This document shows, one piece after another, positions 49,617 to 58,806 of a stretch of 64,000 nucleotides of DNA; position 1 is the stretch's first letter; every line of letters starts with the position of its first letter. The notes under the pieces are model-generated. The model had not been told where the DNA came from. It ran no database searches and worked only from the letters and a program-made list of their open reading frames with translations. The stretch is taken from NCBI RefSeq assembly GCF_039975415.1, contig NZ_JBDWHD010000016.1. One strand, 5' to 3'. Position numbers and translations under genes: made by a program. This DNA is from Ascidiaceihabitans sp039975415. GTDB taxonomy: Bacteria > Pseudomonadota > Alphaproteobacteria > Rhodobacterales > Rhodobacteraceae.

Positions 49617-51545
49617 TCAGGTTTTGCGGCGGGCTGTGGCCAAATCCACCACGTCGCTGCGGTCCCCCAAAGTTTCCAGCACTTTGGCCACGATGTCACC
49701 CGCCGTAAGACCTGCGTCTGCATACATCTCGTCCGGGCTGGCCTGATCAATGTAACGATCCGGCAAATGCATCGTGCGCACCTGCAACCCCCTGTCCAAC
49801 AGCCCCGCCCCTGCCATGGCTTGCAAAACCATCGCACCAAAGCCGCCCATGGCGCCCTGTTCCACTGTGATTAACGCGCGATGCGTTCCCGCCAGATCAC
49901 CGATCAACCCCATGTCCAAAGGCTTGGCAAAGCGGGCATCGGCGATGCTAACAGAAATCCCGTCTGCCTCCAACGCCTCTGCCGCCGCCTCACAATCCCG
50001 CAACGATGTACCAAGCGCCAACAAAGCCACGTCGGAGCCACCTTCGCGGATCATGCGGCCTTTGCCGATCTCAAGAACCTGACCCCGTTCGGGGCGCTCG
50101 ACCCCTGTGCCATTGCCGCGCGGATACCGGAAGGCAATTGGCCCGCTATCATACGCCACAGCCGTGGCCACCATATGCGTCAGTTCTGCCTCATCTGCGG
50201 CAGCCATAACCACCATATTGGGCAAACTGGCCAAGAACCCGACATCAAAAGCCCCCGCATGCGTCGGGCCATCCGCGCCCACCAATCCGGCACGATCCAA
50301 AGCAAAACGCACAGGCAGATTTTGCAAAGCAACGTCGTGCACAATCTGGTCATAACCGCGCTGCAAGAAACTGGAATAAATCGCACAAAAGGGTTTCAAA
50401 CCGGACGCGGCCATCCCCGCAGCAAAGGTCACAGCATGCTGTTCCGCGATGCCAACATCGAACACACGCGCCGGAAAGCGGTCCTGCAAAATATTGATCC
50501 CTGTGCCCGACGGCATCGCGGCAGTGACCCCCACGATTGCAGGATCCCGCGATGCTTCGTCGGTCAGCGCCTCGCCAAAGACGCTGGTGTAGGATGGCAC
50601 ATTGCTTTTGGTTTTCTTCTGAACACCGCTGGCCACATCAAATTTCGCAACGCCGTGATATTTGTCGGCCGATCCTTCCGCAGGGGCATACCCTTTGCCT
50701 TTGACAGTGCAGGCGTGGATCAAAACCGGCCCTGTTGCACGGCTGCGCGCGGCACGCAGCACTTGCAGCACCTGATCCATATCGTGTCCGTCAATTGGTC
50801 CGATATAGTCAAATCCAAGCTCTTCAAAGAACGTGCCACGGCTTTCCAGACCCGTCACCATTTCACGTGCGCGGCGTGCACCATCACGCACCGGTTTGGG
50901 TAGTGCGGCTTCGACACCTTCCGCCACAGCGCGCAGGCCCGCAAGGGGGCCACGTTCGGACAGGCTGGACAGATAGCCAGACATCGCACCGACTGGCGGG
51001 GCGATGCTCATTTCGTTGTCATTCAGGATCACGAACAGGCGGCGCCCTTCGGCGCCGGCGTTGTTCATTGCCTCATAGGCCATGCCCGCGCTGATCGAAC
51101 CGTCGCCGATGACCGCGATGGCATCGCCTGTCGGTTGGCCCAGATCGCGACCTACAGTGAACCCCAATGCTGCAGAAATGGACGTCGAAGAATGCGCCGC
51201 ACCAAAAGGATCATATTCGGATTCACTGCGTTTGGTGAAACCGCTTAACCCCCCCTTTTGACGCAGGGTGTTCATGCGGTCGCGTCGGCCTGTCAGGATT
51301 TTATGCGGGTAACACTGGTGCCCCACATCCCAGATTAACTTGTCGCGTGGGGTGTCAAAAACTGCGTGAATGGCGACGGTCAGTTCCACAACACCCAACG
51401 ACGATCCCAGATGGCCACCTGTTTCGGACACGGCTTGCACCACTTCGCAGCGCACCTCATCCGCGAGGGCACGCAGTTGCGGGTCCGTCAACCCACGCAT
51501 ATCGCGGGGTCCGGCAACACGGTCTAGAATTGGGGAATTTGTCAT
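49617..51545 (-). CDS. dxs: 1-deoxy-D-xylulose-5-phosphate synthase
   Basis: A 642-residue thiamine-diphosphate enzyme. It condenses pyruvate and glyceraldehyde-3-phosphate in the first step of the MEP isoprenoid route. HQCYPHKILTGRRDRM, GDGSISAGMAYEAMNNAG (ThDP/Mg site) and AEQHAVTFAAGMAASGLKPF are diagnostic. ATG 51545 is chosen; an ATG nine bases earlier is possible. It ends the puf side of the photosynthesis cluster, separated from pufC by terminator hairpins, and supplies isoprenoid for bacteriochlorophyll and carotenoids. Confidence 0.95.
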   Translation of the reverse strand: MTNSPILDRVAGPRDMRGLTDPQLRALADEVRCEVVQAVSETGGHLGSSLGVVELTVAIHAVFDTPRDKLIWDVGHQCYPHKILTGRRDRMNTLRQKGGLSGFTKRSESEYDPFGAAHSSTSISAALGFTVGRDLGQPTGDAIAVIGDGSISAGMAYEAMNNAGAEGRRLFVILNDNEMSIAPPVGAMSGYLSSLSERGPLAGLRAVAEGVEAALPKPVRDGARRAREMVTGLESRGTFFEELGFDYIGPIDGHDMDQVLQVLRAARSRATGPVLIHACTVKGKGYAPAEGSADKYHGVAKFDVASGVQKKTKSNVPSYTSVFGEALTDEASRDPAIVGVTAAMPSGTGINILQDRFPARVFDVGIAEQHAVTFAAGMAASGLKPFCAIYSSFLQRGYDQIVHDVALQNLPVRFALDRAGLVGADGPTHAGAFDVGFLASLPNMVVMAAADEAELTHMVATAVAYDSGPIAFRYPRGNGTGVERPERGQVLEIGKGRMIREGGSDVALLALGTSLRDCEAAAEALEADGISVSIADARFAKPLDMGLIGDLAGTHRALITVEQGAMGGFGAMVLQAMAGAGLLDRGLQVRTMHLPDRYIDQASPDEMYADAGLTAGDIVAKVLETLGDRSDVVDLATARRKT

Positions 51546-51603
51546 AGCGCACATCCAATCTGTTAGACCTCTGACGCCTTGCCCGCGTCGTATCGAGGTA
51601 AGA

Positions 51604-51645
51604 AATAAAAAGGCGCTGCACCCGTGTTTCCAAAGATGCAGCGCC
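51604..51645 (-). terminator. rho-independent terminator of the puf operon
   Basis: Read on the minus strand, GGCGCTGCA (51645-51637), a 16-base loop, and TGCAGCGCC (51620-51612) are followed at once by TTTTTATTT. It lies 120 bases after pufC and before dxs. A second hairpin, CGGGG-TGTTGAG-CCCCG (51675-51691), sits closer to pufC and may protect the transcript. Confidence 0.85.
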
Positions 51646-51764
51646 AGGTTCCTGTAGCCAACAGGAAGGGAACCGGGGTGTTGAGCCCCGCTGCCCGGAT
51701 CAAGGAAGCCAATGATCCGTGCCTGGCATCGCGGGCAAGCCCAGAAAGACCGCCCGCGAAAGTC

Positions 51765-52889
51765 TTATTCTTCCGCGTACTCAGGTGGCTCTGACGAGGC
51801 CAGCTCTGGGTAGTTTTCGATCACATTCAGACCCTGCAAAGGCTGTTGGTAGCCCTTGTGGCAGGTCTTGCAGGCCGCTTTGGGCGCATCTGCATAAATC
51901 GGACCAAGACGGTTGGCCGGATAGGTATCTTTCAGCGGCACAAGGTAATCGTTGTTGATTTCCTGCACCATCAAGATGCCAAGGCTTGCGGTGCCCCACT
52001 GCGGGGTCACTTGGCCGCCGTCATAAAAGGCGCGGCTGTTGTGGCAAAATACGCAATTCACACCCAGAGAGTTCGCAAAGTAGTTCATCAGGGAATAGGT
52101 GCGTTCCGTGTCTTGTATGCTGGCATAATCATCCTGACCCGGCACACCCGCTTCACGGCTTTCAAGGCTGTGCACGGCAATGGTTTCTTCCTCAAGCAGG
52201 TATTTTTCCAAAGCGTCCGACGGCAATGACGTCGATTGGCTAAGCGACGTGGCGCGGTTCTGGTTGGCAGACCAGCCTGCGGTTTTGGCATTCACAGGGT
52301 TGATACGGAACCAGATGTTGGAAGGCACATGTTCGCCACGGTGGCATGTATAGCATGTCACACCGACCTCTTTGTTGGCGTTGACGTGACCATCCCATTC
52401 TTCGTTGATGGCTTGCGTCATCTCGATCATCCGGCGCGAAACAACTTTGGTGTACAGATCGTCGTTGCCATAGTCCTCAAGGTCCGCATCGCCATGGCAA
52501 TAGGCGCAGCCTTCTTCCGGCGCGATCCACTGCGTCATGGCGGCCATGACCCGGTTGAAGTTGTCTTCTGTCAAATCGCCCAGAACCTGCACGTTTTGAT
52601 AGATGTCTTTGGCCAGATCTTCGTCGCCTTCGGGAATCCACGGCTCATCTGCCGTGTCGAAGTTTGCGATATCGGGATCAGCTTTGGCCAAAGCCACGTT
52701 GAATTCCGGCACCGACATGCCCGTGCCGCGTGGCCCCGTTTGCATGCTGCTTGTTTGGGCCGGGTTGCCCCAGGTCACGATCAACGCTGCTGCAAAGATC
52801 GCGCTGCCCACCGCGCCAACAGCAATGGCAGGGCCAAAGATGTTGACGGGGTTGTCAGCGTTCCATTTGTCAAACCACTTGGGAAACAT
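51765..52889 (-). CDS. pufC: reaction-centre tetraheme cytochrome c subunit
   Basis: A 374-residue cytochrome that re-reduces the photo-oxidised special pair. Four CxxCH heme sites are visible at 128-132 (CAYCH), 179-183 (CYTCH), 279-283 (CVFCH) and 340-344 (CKTCH). An N-terminal membrane anchor (about 18-40) precedes the periplasmic part; no lipobox Cys is visible. It follows pufM by three bases. Its presence, with no pufX, is usual for roseobacters. Confidence 0.96.
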   Translation of the reverse strand: MFPKWFDKWNADNPVNIFGPAIAVGAVGSAIFAAALIVTWGNPAQTSSMQTGPRGTGMSVPEFNVALAKADPDIANFDTADEPWIPEGDEDLAKDIYQNVQVLGDLTEDNFNRVMAAMTQWIAPEEGCAYCHGDADLEDYGNDDLYTKVVSRRMIEMTQAINEEWDGHVNANKEVGVTCYTCHRGEHVPSNIWFRINPVNAKTAGWSANQNRATSLSQSTSLPSDALEKYLLEEETIAVHSLESREAGVPGQDDYASIQDTERTYSLMNYFANSLGVNCVFCHNSRAFYDGGQVTPQWGTASLGILMVQEINNDYLVPLKDTYPANRLGPIYADAPKAACKTCHKGYQQPLQGLNVIENYPELASSEPPEYAEE

Positions 52890-52892
52890 CGC

Positions 52893-53882
52893 TTAGTTCT
52901 CCTTCCCGATGAAGGCTTCGTAAGATCCGTAGTCCTCGTAGCCATATGAGCCGTCATACATTGGTGCAAAGTTGTGTTCTTGCGCCCAGATGAACCAGTT
53001 GTCGACGACGGTGCCTGTCAGCAGGATGCCGATGCCGCCCGTGATCGGGGTCAGAACCGCGAACCACCAAGCCCAGCGGTGGATGCCTTCCATGGTGGCG
53101 TTAAAGCCCATGGTCCAGCGCCAGAACAAAGCGGCGCGTTCGGTGGCGGTGCCACGGTCATAGATCTGTTCCAACTCGCGGTCGCCGCCGTAACGCGTGA
53201 CGGCCAGAATGGTGCCGCCGTGCATCGCAAACAACAGAACCGACCCATAAAGGAACACAATCGAAAGACAGTGGAACGGGTTGTAATAAAGGTTGCCATA
53301 GCGGATCGAGAACGCGGTCGTCCAGTCAAGGTGCGGGAAGATGCCATAAGGCACGGCCTCGGACCAGCTGCCCATCAGCACGGGCCGGATCAAACCAAGC
53401 ACAAGGATCAGGAACAGCAAAGCCGCAAAGGCCCAGGCCACATGTTTGCCCATCTTGTGCTGTTGCGCCAATTGATAGGTGCGCAACCACCATGTGACGC
53501 AACCCACCAGAAAGAACATGCCGGCAATGATAAACGCACCGCCGTCGTTCAATGGTGGCATGCTCAGCCCGTATTCGGGACCGGGGGGTTCCAACGCCAG
53601 CCAGAACAACTGGCGCAGAAGTTCAGGCACAGACCAGTCCACCTGAACCAAAAAGGAAAAGCCCACGATATTGAACCAGATCATGAAGCACACGCAGGAA
53701 ATGATCCCGTACATGTTGGCATTGACCGGCCCGATTTGGGCGTTGCCGATGAAGCCCGCAAGGCGTGAGAAGAAAGGCTTAAGCGTGCGTTCCTTCATCA
53801 ACTCGCCGCTGTCATCCATGCCCCATTCGGGATTGCCCTGAACCAGCACCTGATTGAAGATGTTTTGATAGGTATTAAACAT
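52893..53882 (-). CDS. pufM: photosynthetic reaction centre M subunit
   Basis: A 329-residue membrane protein with five helices that binds bacteriochlorophyll, bacteriopheophytin, QA and the non-haem iron. Family landmarks are YQNIFNQVLVQGNPEWG, LSIVFLYGSVLLFAMHGGTI, WRWTMGFNATMEGIHRWAWW and TPITGGIGILLTGTVVDNW. It follows pufL by three bases in the puf operon. Confidence 0.97.
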   Translation of the reverse strand: MFNTYQNIFNQVLVQGNPEWGMDDSGELMKERTLKPFFSRLAGFIGNAQIGPVNANMYGIISCVCFMIWFNIVGFSFLVQVDWSVPELLRQLFWLALEPPGPEYGLSMPPLNDGGAFIIAGMFFLVGCVTWWLRTYQLAQQHKMGKHVAWAFAALLFLILVLGLIRPVLMGSWSEAVPYGIFPHLDWTTAFSIRYGNLYYNPFHCLSIVFLYGSVLLFAMHGGTILAVTRYGGDRELEQIYDRGTATERAALFWRWTMGFNATMEGIHRWAWWFAVLTPITGGIGILLTGTVVDNWFIWAQEHNFAPMYDGSYGYEDYGSYEAFIGKEN

Positions 53883-53885
53883 GGA

Positions 53886-54737
53886 TCACAGTCCTCCTAC
53901 AGGCATGGGGTCCGCGCCCCAGATTGGCATGTCCAACCACCAGTTCCACCACTCGGGCCAGCCAGCGGTCCAGACGGGACCAGAGATGATGATGCACACG
54001 GCAGAAAAGAACACAGCGTTCAAAGCCAACAGATAACCAACCCGGTGGATGCCTAGGGTGCCGATAGAATAGCCGATATAGTCGCGGAAAAACGTGTCTT
54101 CGTGATCGGGGGTCTTGGCCTCTTCGCCCTCTTCGGGGTTCGCCGCAGACAAGATCAACGCGCCATGCAAAGCCAGCGCCAATGTGGTGGTGAAGAACAA
54201 GGTCACCGCCAGCATGTGGGCCGGGTTATAATGGAAATGCAAATAGGCGTAGCCGGTGTTGCTGACCCAATCGAGGTGGCTGAAAATCCCGTAAGGGAAA
54301 CCGTGGCCCCATGCGCCCATCAGAAGAGGGCGGAAAATGACCAGCGTGACATAGGCCAGAATGGCAAAGGCGAAGCCGGCAGGCACGTGATAGCCCATGC
54401 CCAGCTTGCGGCAGATTTCGACCTCGCGCAGCGCCCAGCTGATGAAAGCACCGGTGGCGCAGAAGGTGATGATCTGCCAAAGGCCGCCTTCCAACAAGGG
54501 CGCCATGCCCAAACCATAGCTTAGGTCTGGTGGCGCAATGTTGATCAGCCACGGATTAAAGGTGCCCTGCTGCGAGGCGCCCCAAAAGATCAAAATGGTG
54601 CCTAACAAGGCGAAAAAGGCAGTCGTGACCCCAAAGAAGCCGACATAAAATGGACCTACCCAAAAGTCGAACAGATCACCGCCGACCAACGTCCCTCCGC
54701 GGACGCGATATTTTCTTTCGAAGCTGAGCAACGCCAT
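53886..54737 (-). CDS. pufL: photosynthetic reaction centre L subunit
   Basis: A 283-residue reaction-centre subunit. MALLSFERKYRVRGGTLVGG is the canonical start and sets ATG 54737, with GGAG eight bases before it; the ATG six bases upstream is too close to that site. Five helices are visible, with MLAVTLFFTTTLALALHGAL (chlorophyll and iron ligands) and TLGIHRVGYLLALNAVFFSA. Separated from pufA by 169 bases containing a large hairpin. Confidence 0.97.
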   Translation of the reverse strand: MALLSFERKYRVRGGTLVGGDLFDFWVGPFYVGFFGVTTAFFALLGTILIFWGASQQGTFNPWLINIAPPDLSYGLGMAPLLEGGLWQIITFCATGAFISWALREVEICRKLGMGYHVPAGFAFAILAYVTLVIFRPLLMGAWGHGFPYGIFSHLDWVSNTGYAYLHFHYNPAHMLAVTLFFTTTLALALHGALILSAANPEEGEEAKTPDHEDTFFRDYIGYSIGTLGIHRVGYLLALNAVFFSAVCIIISGPVWTAGWPEWWNWWLDMPIWGADPMPVGGL

Positions 54738-54870
54738 CTTCATGTCTCCGCAATTGGTGGCTTGTGCCCCGAATGGGACGGCTGCCGTCATAACAAGTGA
54801 TTGGTTTGCTGCGGGCGTCGCGACATGCGCCTCGCCCGCAGCTTTACTTTGGCTTTCCTTGGATCACTGG

Positions 54871-54905
54871 TTCAAACGCATGCCCCGAAAGGCACGCCTT
54901 TTGAA
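54871..54905 (-). terminator. pufA-pufL intercistronic hairpin
   Basis: TTCAAA..GCATGCC (54871-54884), a short loop, and GGCACGC..TTTGAA (54891-54905) pair as a long stem with one G-T pair and small bulges. It begins one base after the pufA stop. In related bacteria the equivalent hairpin stabilises pufBA mRNA over pufLM and sets the antenna to reaction-centre ratio. The rest of the gap (54738-54870) holds nothing else I recognise. Confidence 0.75.
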
Positions 54906-54906
54906 C

Positions 54907-55065
54907 TTACTGCGCGTTTTGCGCCGCCAGTTCGAACCAGTTGAAGTGCTCGGTGCTCAGCAGGACGAGGTGAATCATCGCTGCCAGCAGGAACAGGAAA
55001 ACGCCTTGTGCGACAAACACACGGCGTGGATCAAAAATGAGCCAGACTTTGTAGAACTTTGCCAT
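54907..55065 (-). CDS. pufA: light-harvesting 1 alpha polypeptide
   Basis: A 52-residue single-span antenna protein. It begins MAKFYKVWLIFDPRRVFVAQ, and the bacteriochlorophyll-ligand His is in LAAMIHLVLLSTEHFNWFEL (His32). The very strong TAAGGAGGG site lies upstream. It follows pufB by 14 bases. It is too short for many gene callers. Forms LH1 rings with PufB around the reaction centre. Confidence 0.97.
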   Translation of the reverse strand: MAKFYKVWLIFDPRRVFVAQGVFLFLLAAMIHLVLLSTEHFNWFELAAQNAQ

Positions 55066-55079
55066 TTATCAATCCCTCC

Positions 55080-55229
55080 TTAGAACCACGGGCGCCAAAT
55101 GAAGACTGCCAAGTGAGCAACCACGGCAACTGCTGTAAACAGCCAGAGCCCGCTCATGTAGACAGAATGCAATTCTTGCGCCTGTTCGTCTGTGAGACCT
55201 GTGAAAGACAGGTTTGTATTATCAGCCAT
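55080..55229 (-). CDS. pufB: light-harvesting 1 beta polypeptide
   Basis: A 49-residue antenna protein starting MADNTNLSFTGLTDEQAQEL. The bacteriochlorophyll-ligand His is in AVAVVAHLAVFIWRPWF (His39), and the C-terminal RPWF is typical. GGAGGAAT lies before the ATG. First structural puf gene after pufQ, across a 202-base structured leader. Confidence 0.97.
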   Translation of the reverse strand: MADNTNLSFTGLTDEQAQELHSVYMSGLWLFTAVAVVAHLAVFIWRPWF

Positions 55230-55431
55230 AATTATTCCTCCGGGAGGTTATGCTGACGCCGCGCACCCCGCGGCCGGGTCCTTTAGGGGTCTCCCCCCTC
55301 GGGGCTCTGTCCGCCTGTTGCCAGACGTCCAGTTCGTGTTCCCAACAGGCGCACACAAGCCGGGAATTTCGGGGATGGGTCTCAGCCTTAGTGGCTGAAA
55401 ATCATCGTCACACTGTCAGTGTGCTCGCGGG
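55230..55431 (-). promoter_or_regulatory. structured pufQ-pufB leader with three hairpins
   Basis: No gene lies in these 202 bases. In order of transcription come CACACTG-T-CAGTGTG (55409-55423), TCAGCC-N5-GGCTGA (55382-55398) and a 9-bp stem CGCCTGTTG/CAACAGGCG around a 22-base loop (55312-55351). A GC-rich stretch then runs to the pufB ribosome site. Likely roles are mRNA processing or stability; a pufB promoter cannot be excluded. Confidence 0.55.
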
Positions 55432-55665
55432 TCACCGCGAAAAAATCATAGGCGTTATGATGCGGGCTTGGGTCCAGGCGCGGGCCATTGGCCCTTTGTC
55501 CGTGAACGATCGCGACTTGAACGCAGCCAGCGCCCACGTCAGGCAAGCCAGCGGCAAAGTCGCCACAAAGATCACGGCAAAATAAACCATGAACTCGGTC
55601 TTTTGCGCATTTCGTTTCGGGGCAGCGGACTGCTCCATCGGGGTATTCGACGTGAGGTCAGTCAT
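55432..55665 (-). CDS. pufQ: PufQ, bacteriochlorophyll biosynthesis-stimulating protein
   Basis: A 77-residue protein with one hydrophobic helix (FMVYFAVIFVATLPLACLTW) and the C-terminal GPMARAWTQARIITPMIFSR typical of PufQ. It stimulates bacteriochlorophyll synthesis, with a role in pigment or precursor transfer proposed. The ATG overlaps the bchZ stop (ATGA), linking the bch and puf parts into one superoperon. Confidence 0.93.
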   Translation of the reverse strand: MTDLTSNTPMEQSAAPKRNAQKTEFMVYFAVIFVATLPLACLTWALAAFKSRSFTDKGPMARAWTQARIITPMIFSR

Positions 55666-57143
55666 GTCGTCTCTCCTCCAGTTGGTTGTGACCCGGTCAA
55701 CGGGTCCAATGCGCGCACAGTTTCCAAAACCACACGTTCCGCACCATTCGCGAGGGCTGCTTGCTCAGCCGCATCGCGCAGGGTTTTTGCCGCGGAAATT
55801 CGGGTTAGGATCGGATGCTGTTCCACAATGCGGTCCAGCATGTCTTGGGCGTCGGCGTCCCATGGGAAATCGCGACGCAGGGTCGTTGGGGTGGCCTCGG
55901 CGGCGTCCATCTCAGACGCCAAAGGCAGGATGTGGAACAAGGCATCAAACAGCCCGTTGCACACTTCCTGCACCATATAAGTCGCCCCCGCATATCCCAT
56001 AAACGGCGTGCCTGTGGCGCGACGGATCGCAGCCCCCGGAAAGGACGCCGGAATAAACGCAGGGGCTGGGCCGAAACCTGCCTTAAGCTCAGCCAAATAC
56101 ATCTTTTCGTTGATAGACCCCATCACGATCAGCGGGCGTTTCTGGCCCATCATCGCACGGACTTCTTCGTTGTTGGTTTTCTTGCCAGCCGTGCGGGCGA
56201 CCGCAAAAGCACAAGGAAGCCCCATGTCGTCCTCAAGAAACTGTCGGATGCCGCGCGTGTAAGTCTCATTTGCTACAATCGCAAAGGACGCGGTGGCAAA
56301 GAAATCCTGCGTGACAGAACGCCAAAGATCCCAAACCGGTTTGATGGTGGAATGCTTTTCACGTTCGATAAAAGGTTCGGGATCGAGGCCCACCAAATCC
56401 CCCAGTGCGCGCAGGAATTTGGTAGTGCTCTCGATCCCTATCGGGGCTTGCAAGTATGGCTTGGCAAGAAGCTCACACAATCCACGCCCGAACTCGCGGT
56501 ACATGCAGATGTTTACATCCGCATTTACCAGATCTCTCATTTCGGCAACATGGGCGCCCAAGGGCATCACCATATTGACCTCACAACCGATCCCTTCGAC
56601 CAGCCGTCGTATCTCGGCCAGATCGGATGGCATGTTGAACGTGCCATACATCGGACCAAGGATATTCACGCGAGGACGCGCACGGTCCTCGCGTTTCTTT
56701 TCAGGCGGCATGCGCCCTTTCGTCATGCCAAACTCGGTAAAGATCCAAGTCATGGCACGATCCGCCGCTTCCCACTGATCTTCATCAATGGTGCGTGGCA
56801 GGAATCTCTGAATGTTGGTGCCCATGGGCGTGACACCGCCACCGATCATCTCGGCAATGGACCCCGTCACAACAACCGCAGGCAACGCCGGATCAAGCGT
56901 ACCCCAAGCGCGCTTCATCGCACCCTCGGTGCCATCACGGCCCAATTCTTCCTCACCCAACCCCGTCGTCACAATCGGCAACTCATGGGGCGGCAACGCA
57001 TCGGTGTAGTGCAAAACAGAGGTCACCGGCAGGTTTTCACACCCCACAGGGCCATCAATGACACACTGCAAACCCTTCACGGCACAAAAGGCATAAACCG
57101 CACCCCAATAGCCACCAGCCCGATCATGATCCATCACAAGCAT
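55662..57143 (-). CDS. bchZ: chlorophyllide a reductase subunit Z
   Basis: A 493-residue nitrogenase-like catalytic subunit. The start MLVMDHDRAGGYWGAVYAFC is canonical and sets ATG 57143; the longer open frame to 57212 runs back through a repeat element and is excluded. VIDGPVGCENLPVTSVLHYT carries a cluster-ligand Cys. With BchX and BchY it reduces ring B of chlorophyllide a. A 91-base gap to bchY contains the repeat; pufQ overlaps the 3' end. Confidence 0.96.
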   Translation of the reverse strand: MLVMDHDRAGGYWGAVYAFCAVKGLQCVIDGPVGCENLPVTSVLHYTDALPPHELPIVTTGLGEEELGRDGTEGAMKRAWGTLDPALPAVVVTGSIAEMIGGGVTPMGTNIQRFLPRTIDEDQWEAADRAMTWIFTEFGMTKGRMPPEKKREDRARPRVNILGPMYGTFNMPSDLAEIRRLVEGIGCEVNMVMPLGAHVAEMRDLVNADVNICMYREFGRGLCELLAKPYLQAPIGIESTTKFLRALGDLVGLDPEPFIEREKHSTIKPVWDLWRSVTQDFFATASFAIVANETYTRGIRQFLEDDMGLPCAFAVARTAGKKTNNEEVRAMMGQKRPLIVMGSINEKMYLAELKAGFGPAPAFIPASFPGAAIRRATGTPFMGYAGATYMVQEVCNGLFDALFHILPLASEMDAAEATPTTLRRDFPWDADAQDMLDRIVEQHPILTRISAAKTLRDAAEQAALANGAERVVLETVRALDPLTGSQPTGGETT

Positions 57144-57155
57144 CAGACCGCACCC

Positions 57156-57207
57156 CCCTGCTTCATCTCGCCAGATAAACCTCGGGGGTGTGGGGGCTGG
57201 CCCCCAC
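57156..57207. repeat. intergenic repeat element copy B with strong hairpin, between bchY and bchZ
   Basis: The block CCTGCTTCATCTCGC-CAG-ATAAACCT matches copy A at 46364. It continues into a near-perfect stem GTGGGGGC (57190-57197) / GCCCCCAC (57200-57207). It lies in the only sizeable gap of bchC-X-Y-Z, where neighbours elsewhere overlap by four bases. Confidence 0.75.
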
Positions 57208-57234
57208 TGCAAACATATGATGCAAACACACCCA

Positions 57235-58806
57235 TCAAATCATCTGCGCGGCCTTCGCCGCCTTCGCTTGCCGTTCAATCTTTTTCTGGTTCTGTGCACG
57301 GAAATCTGGCCGCACATTCGGCGCACCCTCCCAGACACCTGCCGTGTCACCAGAACCCACACCCTCAAAAAACGCCTTCATGTGGGCCATGCGGTCTTTG
57401 TTCCCAATCGCCGCATTGACGACTTGGGCCAAAGACCCAGCCCCCGCTGGCCCCATCAAAGGCCGCGCAGAAATCAGGTTGGTGAAATAAAGACCCGGAA
57501 TGCCCAGCTCTTTCGCCTTTTGCACAACAGGTGTCGTGCCAATGGCCAAATCAGGCTGCACCGCTTCCATCGCCGCACAATCATCTTCCAAAGATGCACG
57601 GAATTGAACCTTCACACCCTTGGCCTCAAGCCACGCGCAATCATCCGCATTCCAAGGTGTCTTCGGACAGGCGGTGCCCACATAAGGCACAGTGGCCCCG
57701 CTTTCGATCATCAACCGCGCGACCAGCAATTCAGAGCCTTCATAGCCCGATAGCGTGATGGTGCCGTCAATCTTGGCCCCTTCAAGGGCCGATTTGATCG
57801 CAGGCAAGAACGCGTTTTGCGCCGCAGCGATTTGATCCGCAGTACAGCCATGCGCCTCGCCGATACCCTTCAACCACGCCGCTGTGCCATCAACGCCAAC
57901 GGGCGCAGACCCAACAACAGGACGGCCAGCGGCCTGAAACTCACGCACAGAGGCGGTATAAAACGGATGGATCGCCGCCACGACGGTACTATCAAGCGCG
58001 GAATAAAGTTCACGCCACTCGCGGCACGGCACAACAGGCCCCGCCGCCAATCCCATCGGGGCCAGCATCGCGCCAATCATCATCGGATCGGCTGGAAACA
58101 TCTCGCCCAAAAGCGCCACAGTTGGACGGTCCGACTTGCCAGCGGCAGGCGACGCCACAGGCCCCGCCTCAATCTCTTCGCGGGCATATTTCAACATCGC
58201 ACCGGCCAAAACATCCTTGGCCTCGGCGTGGGTCGGAATGCCAAAGCCCGGCACATCAATGCCCACAACCCGCACGCCATCAATCTCACGCGGCAGCAGA
58301 CGCAAAGGAACACCGGACGCCGTCGGAACACAAAGGTTGGTCACAACAATCGCGTCGTATTTTTCAGGGTCCGCCAGATCATGCACACTTTCGCGGATGT
58401 CCTCGAACAGTTTGCCGGTCACCAACGTCTCGGAATTAAACGGAACGTATCCAACGGACCGACGCGCGCCATAAAAATGCGACACAAAGGTCAGACCATA
58501 AACGCAGCAGGCAGAACCAGACAACACAGTGGCCGTACGGCGCATGCGCAAACCCACACGCAAAGACCCAAAGGCAGGACACATCGACTGCGGCTTGTCA
58601 TGGGGGCCTTGCGGATAATCCGCCGCAAACTTGTCCAACATCTCGGAATTGCCCGCCATACGCGCGGCCTTTTCCATCTCGGACCCGGAATGACAACCAA
58701 GACCATCGACAGGCGCCCCCGTCACGGCAGGCATTTCCGCTTCACGCAGGTGCCCCGTCGTGACCTCGACCGCATCGGTGGCGTCATATGTGACTTCATC
58801 ACTCAT
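57235..58806 (-). CDS. bchY: chlorophyllide a reductase subunit Y
   Basis: A 523-residue nitrogenase NifD/E-like subunit. Cluster-ligand Cys candidates lie in GLGCHSGSEMEKAARM, SMCPAFGSLRVGLRM and SGSACCVYGLTFVSHF. NADDCAWLEAKGVKVQFRAS and GIPGLYFTNLISARPLMGPA are typical of BchY. Acts with BchZ and takes electrons from BchX. Its start overlaps the bchX stop (ATGA). Confidence 0.96.
   Translation of the reverse strand: MSDEVTYDATDAVEVTTGHLREAEMPAVTGAPVDGLGCHSGSEMEKAARMAGNSEMLDKFAADYPQGPHDKPQSMCPAFGSLRVGLRMRRTATVLSGSACCVYGLTFVSHFYGARRSVGYVPFNSETLVTGKLFEDIRESVHDLADPEKYDAIVVTNLCVPTASGVPLRLLPREIDGVRVVGIDVPGFGIPTHAEAKDVLAGAMLKYAREEIEAGPVASPAAGKSDRPTVALLGEMFPADPMMIGAMLAPMGLAAGPVVPCREWRELYSALDSTVVAAIHPFYTASVREFQAAGRPVVGSAPVGVDGTAAWLKGIGEAHGCTADQIAAAQNAFLPAIKSALEGAKIDGTITLSGYEGSELLVARLMIESGATVPYVGTACPKTPWNADDCAWLEAKGVKVQFRASLEDDCAAMEAVQPDLAIGTTPVVQKAKELGIPGLYFTNLISARPLMGPAGAGSLAQVVNAAIGNKDRMAHMKAFFEGVGSGDTAGVWEGAPNVRPDFRAQNQKKIERQAKAAKAAQMI

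Noticed and set aside
51546..51764. A pufX gene after pufM/pufC
   Set aside because: The region holds only hairpins and the terminator; no small membrane ORF is present.
57144..57212. Longer bchZ start at 57212
   Set aside because: The extra residues would be encoded by the repeat element and are absent from the canonical BchZ N-terminus.
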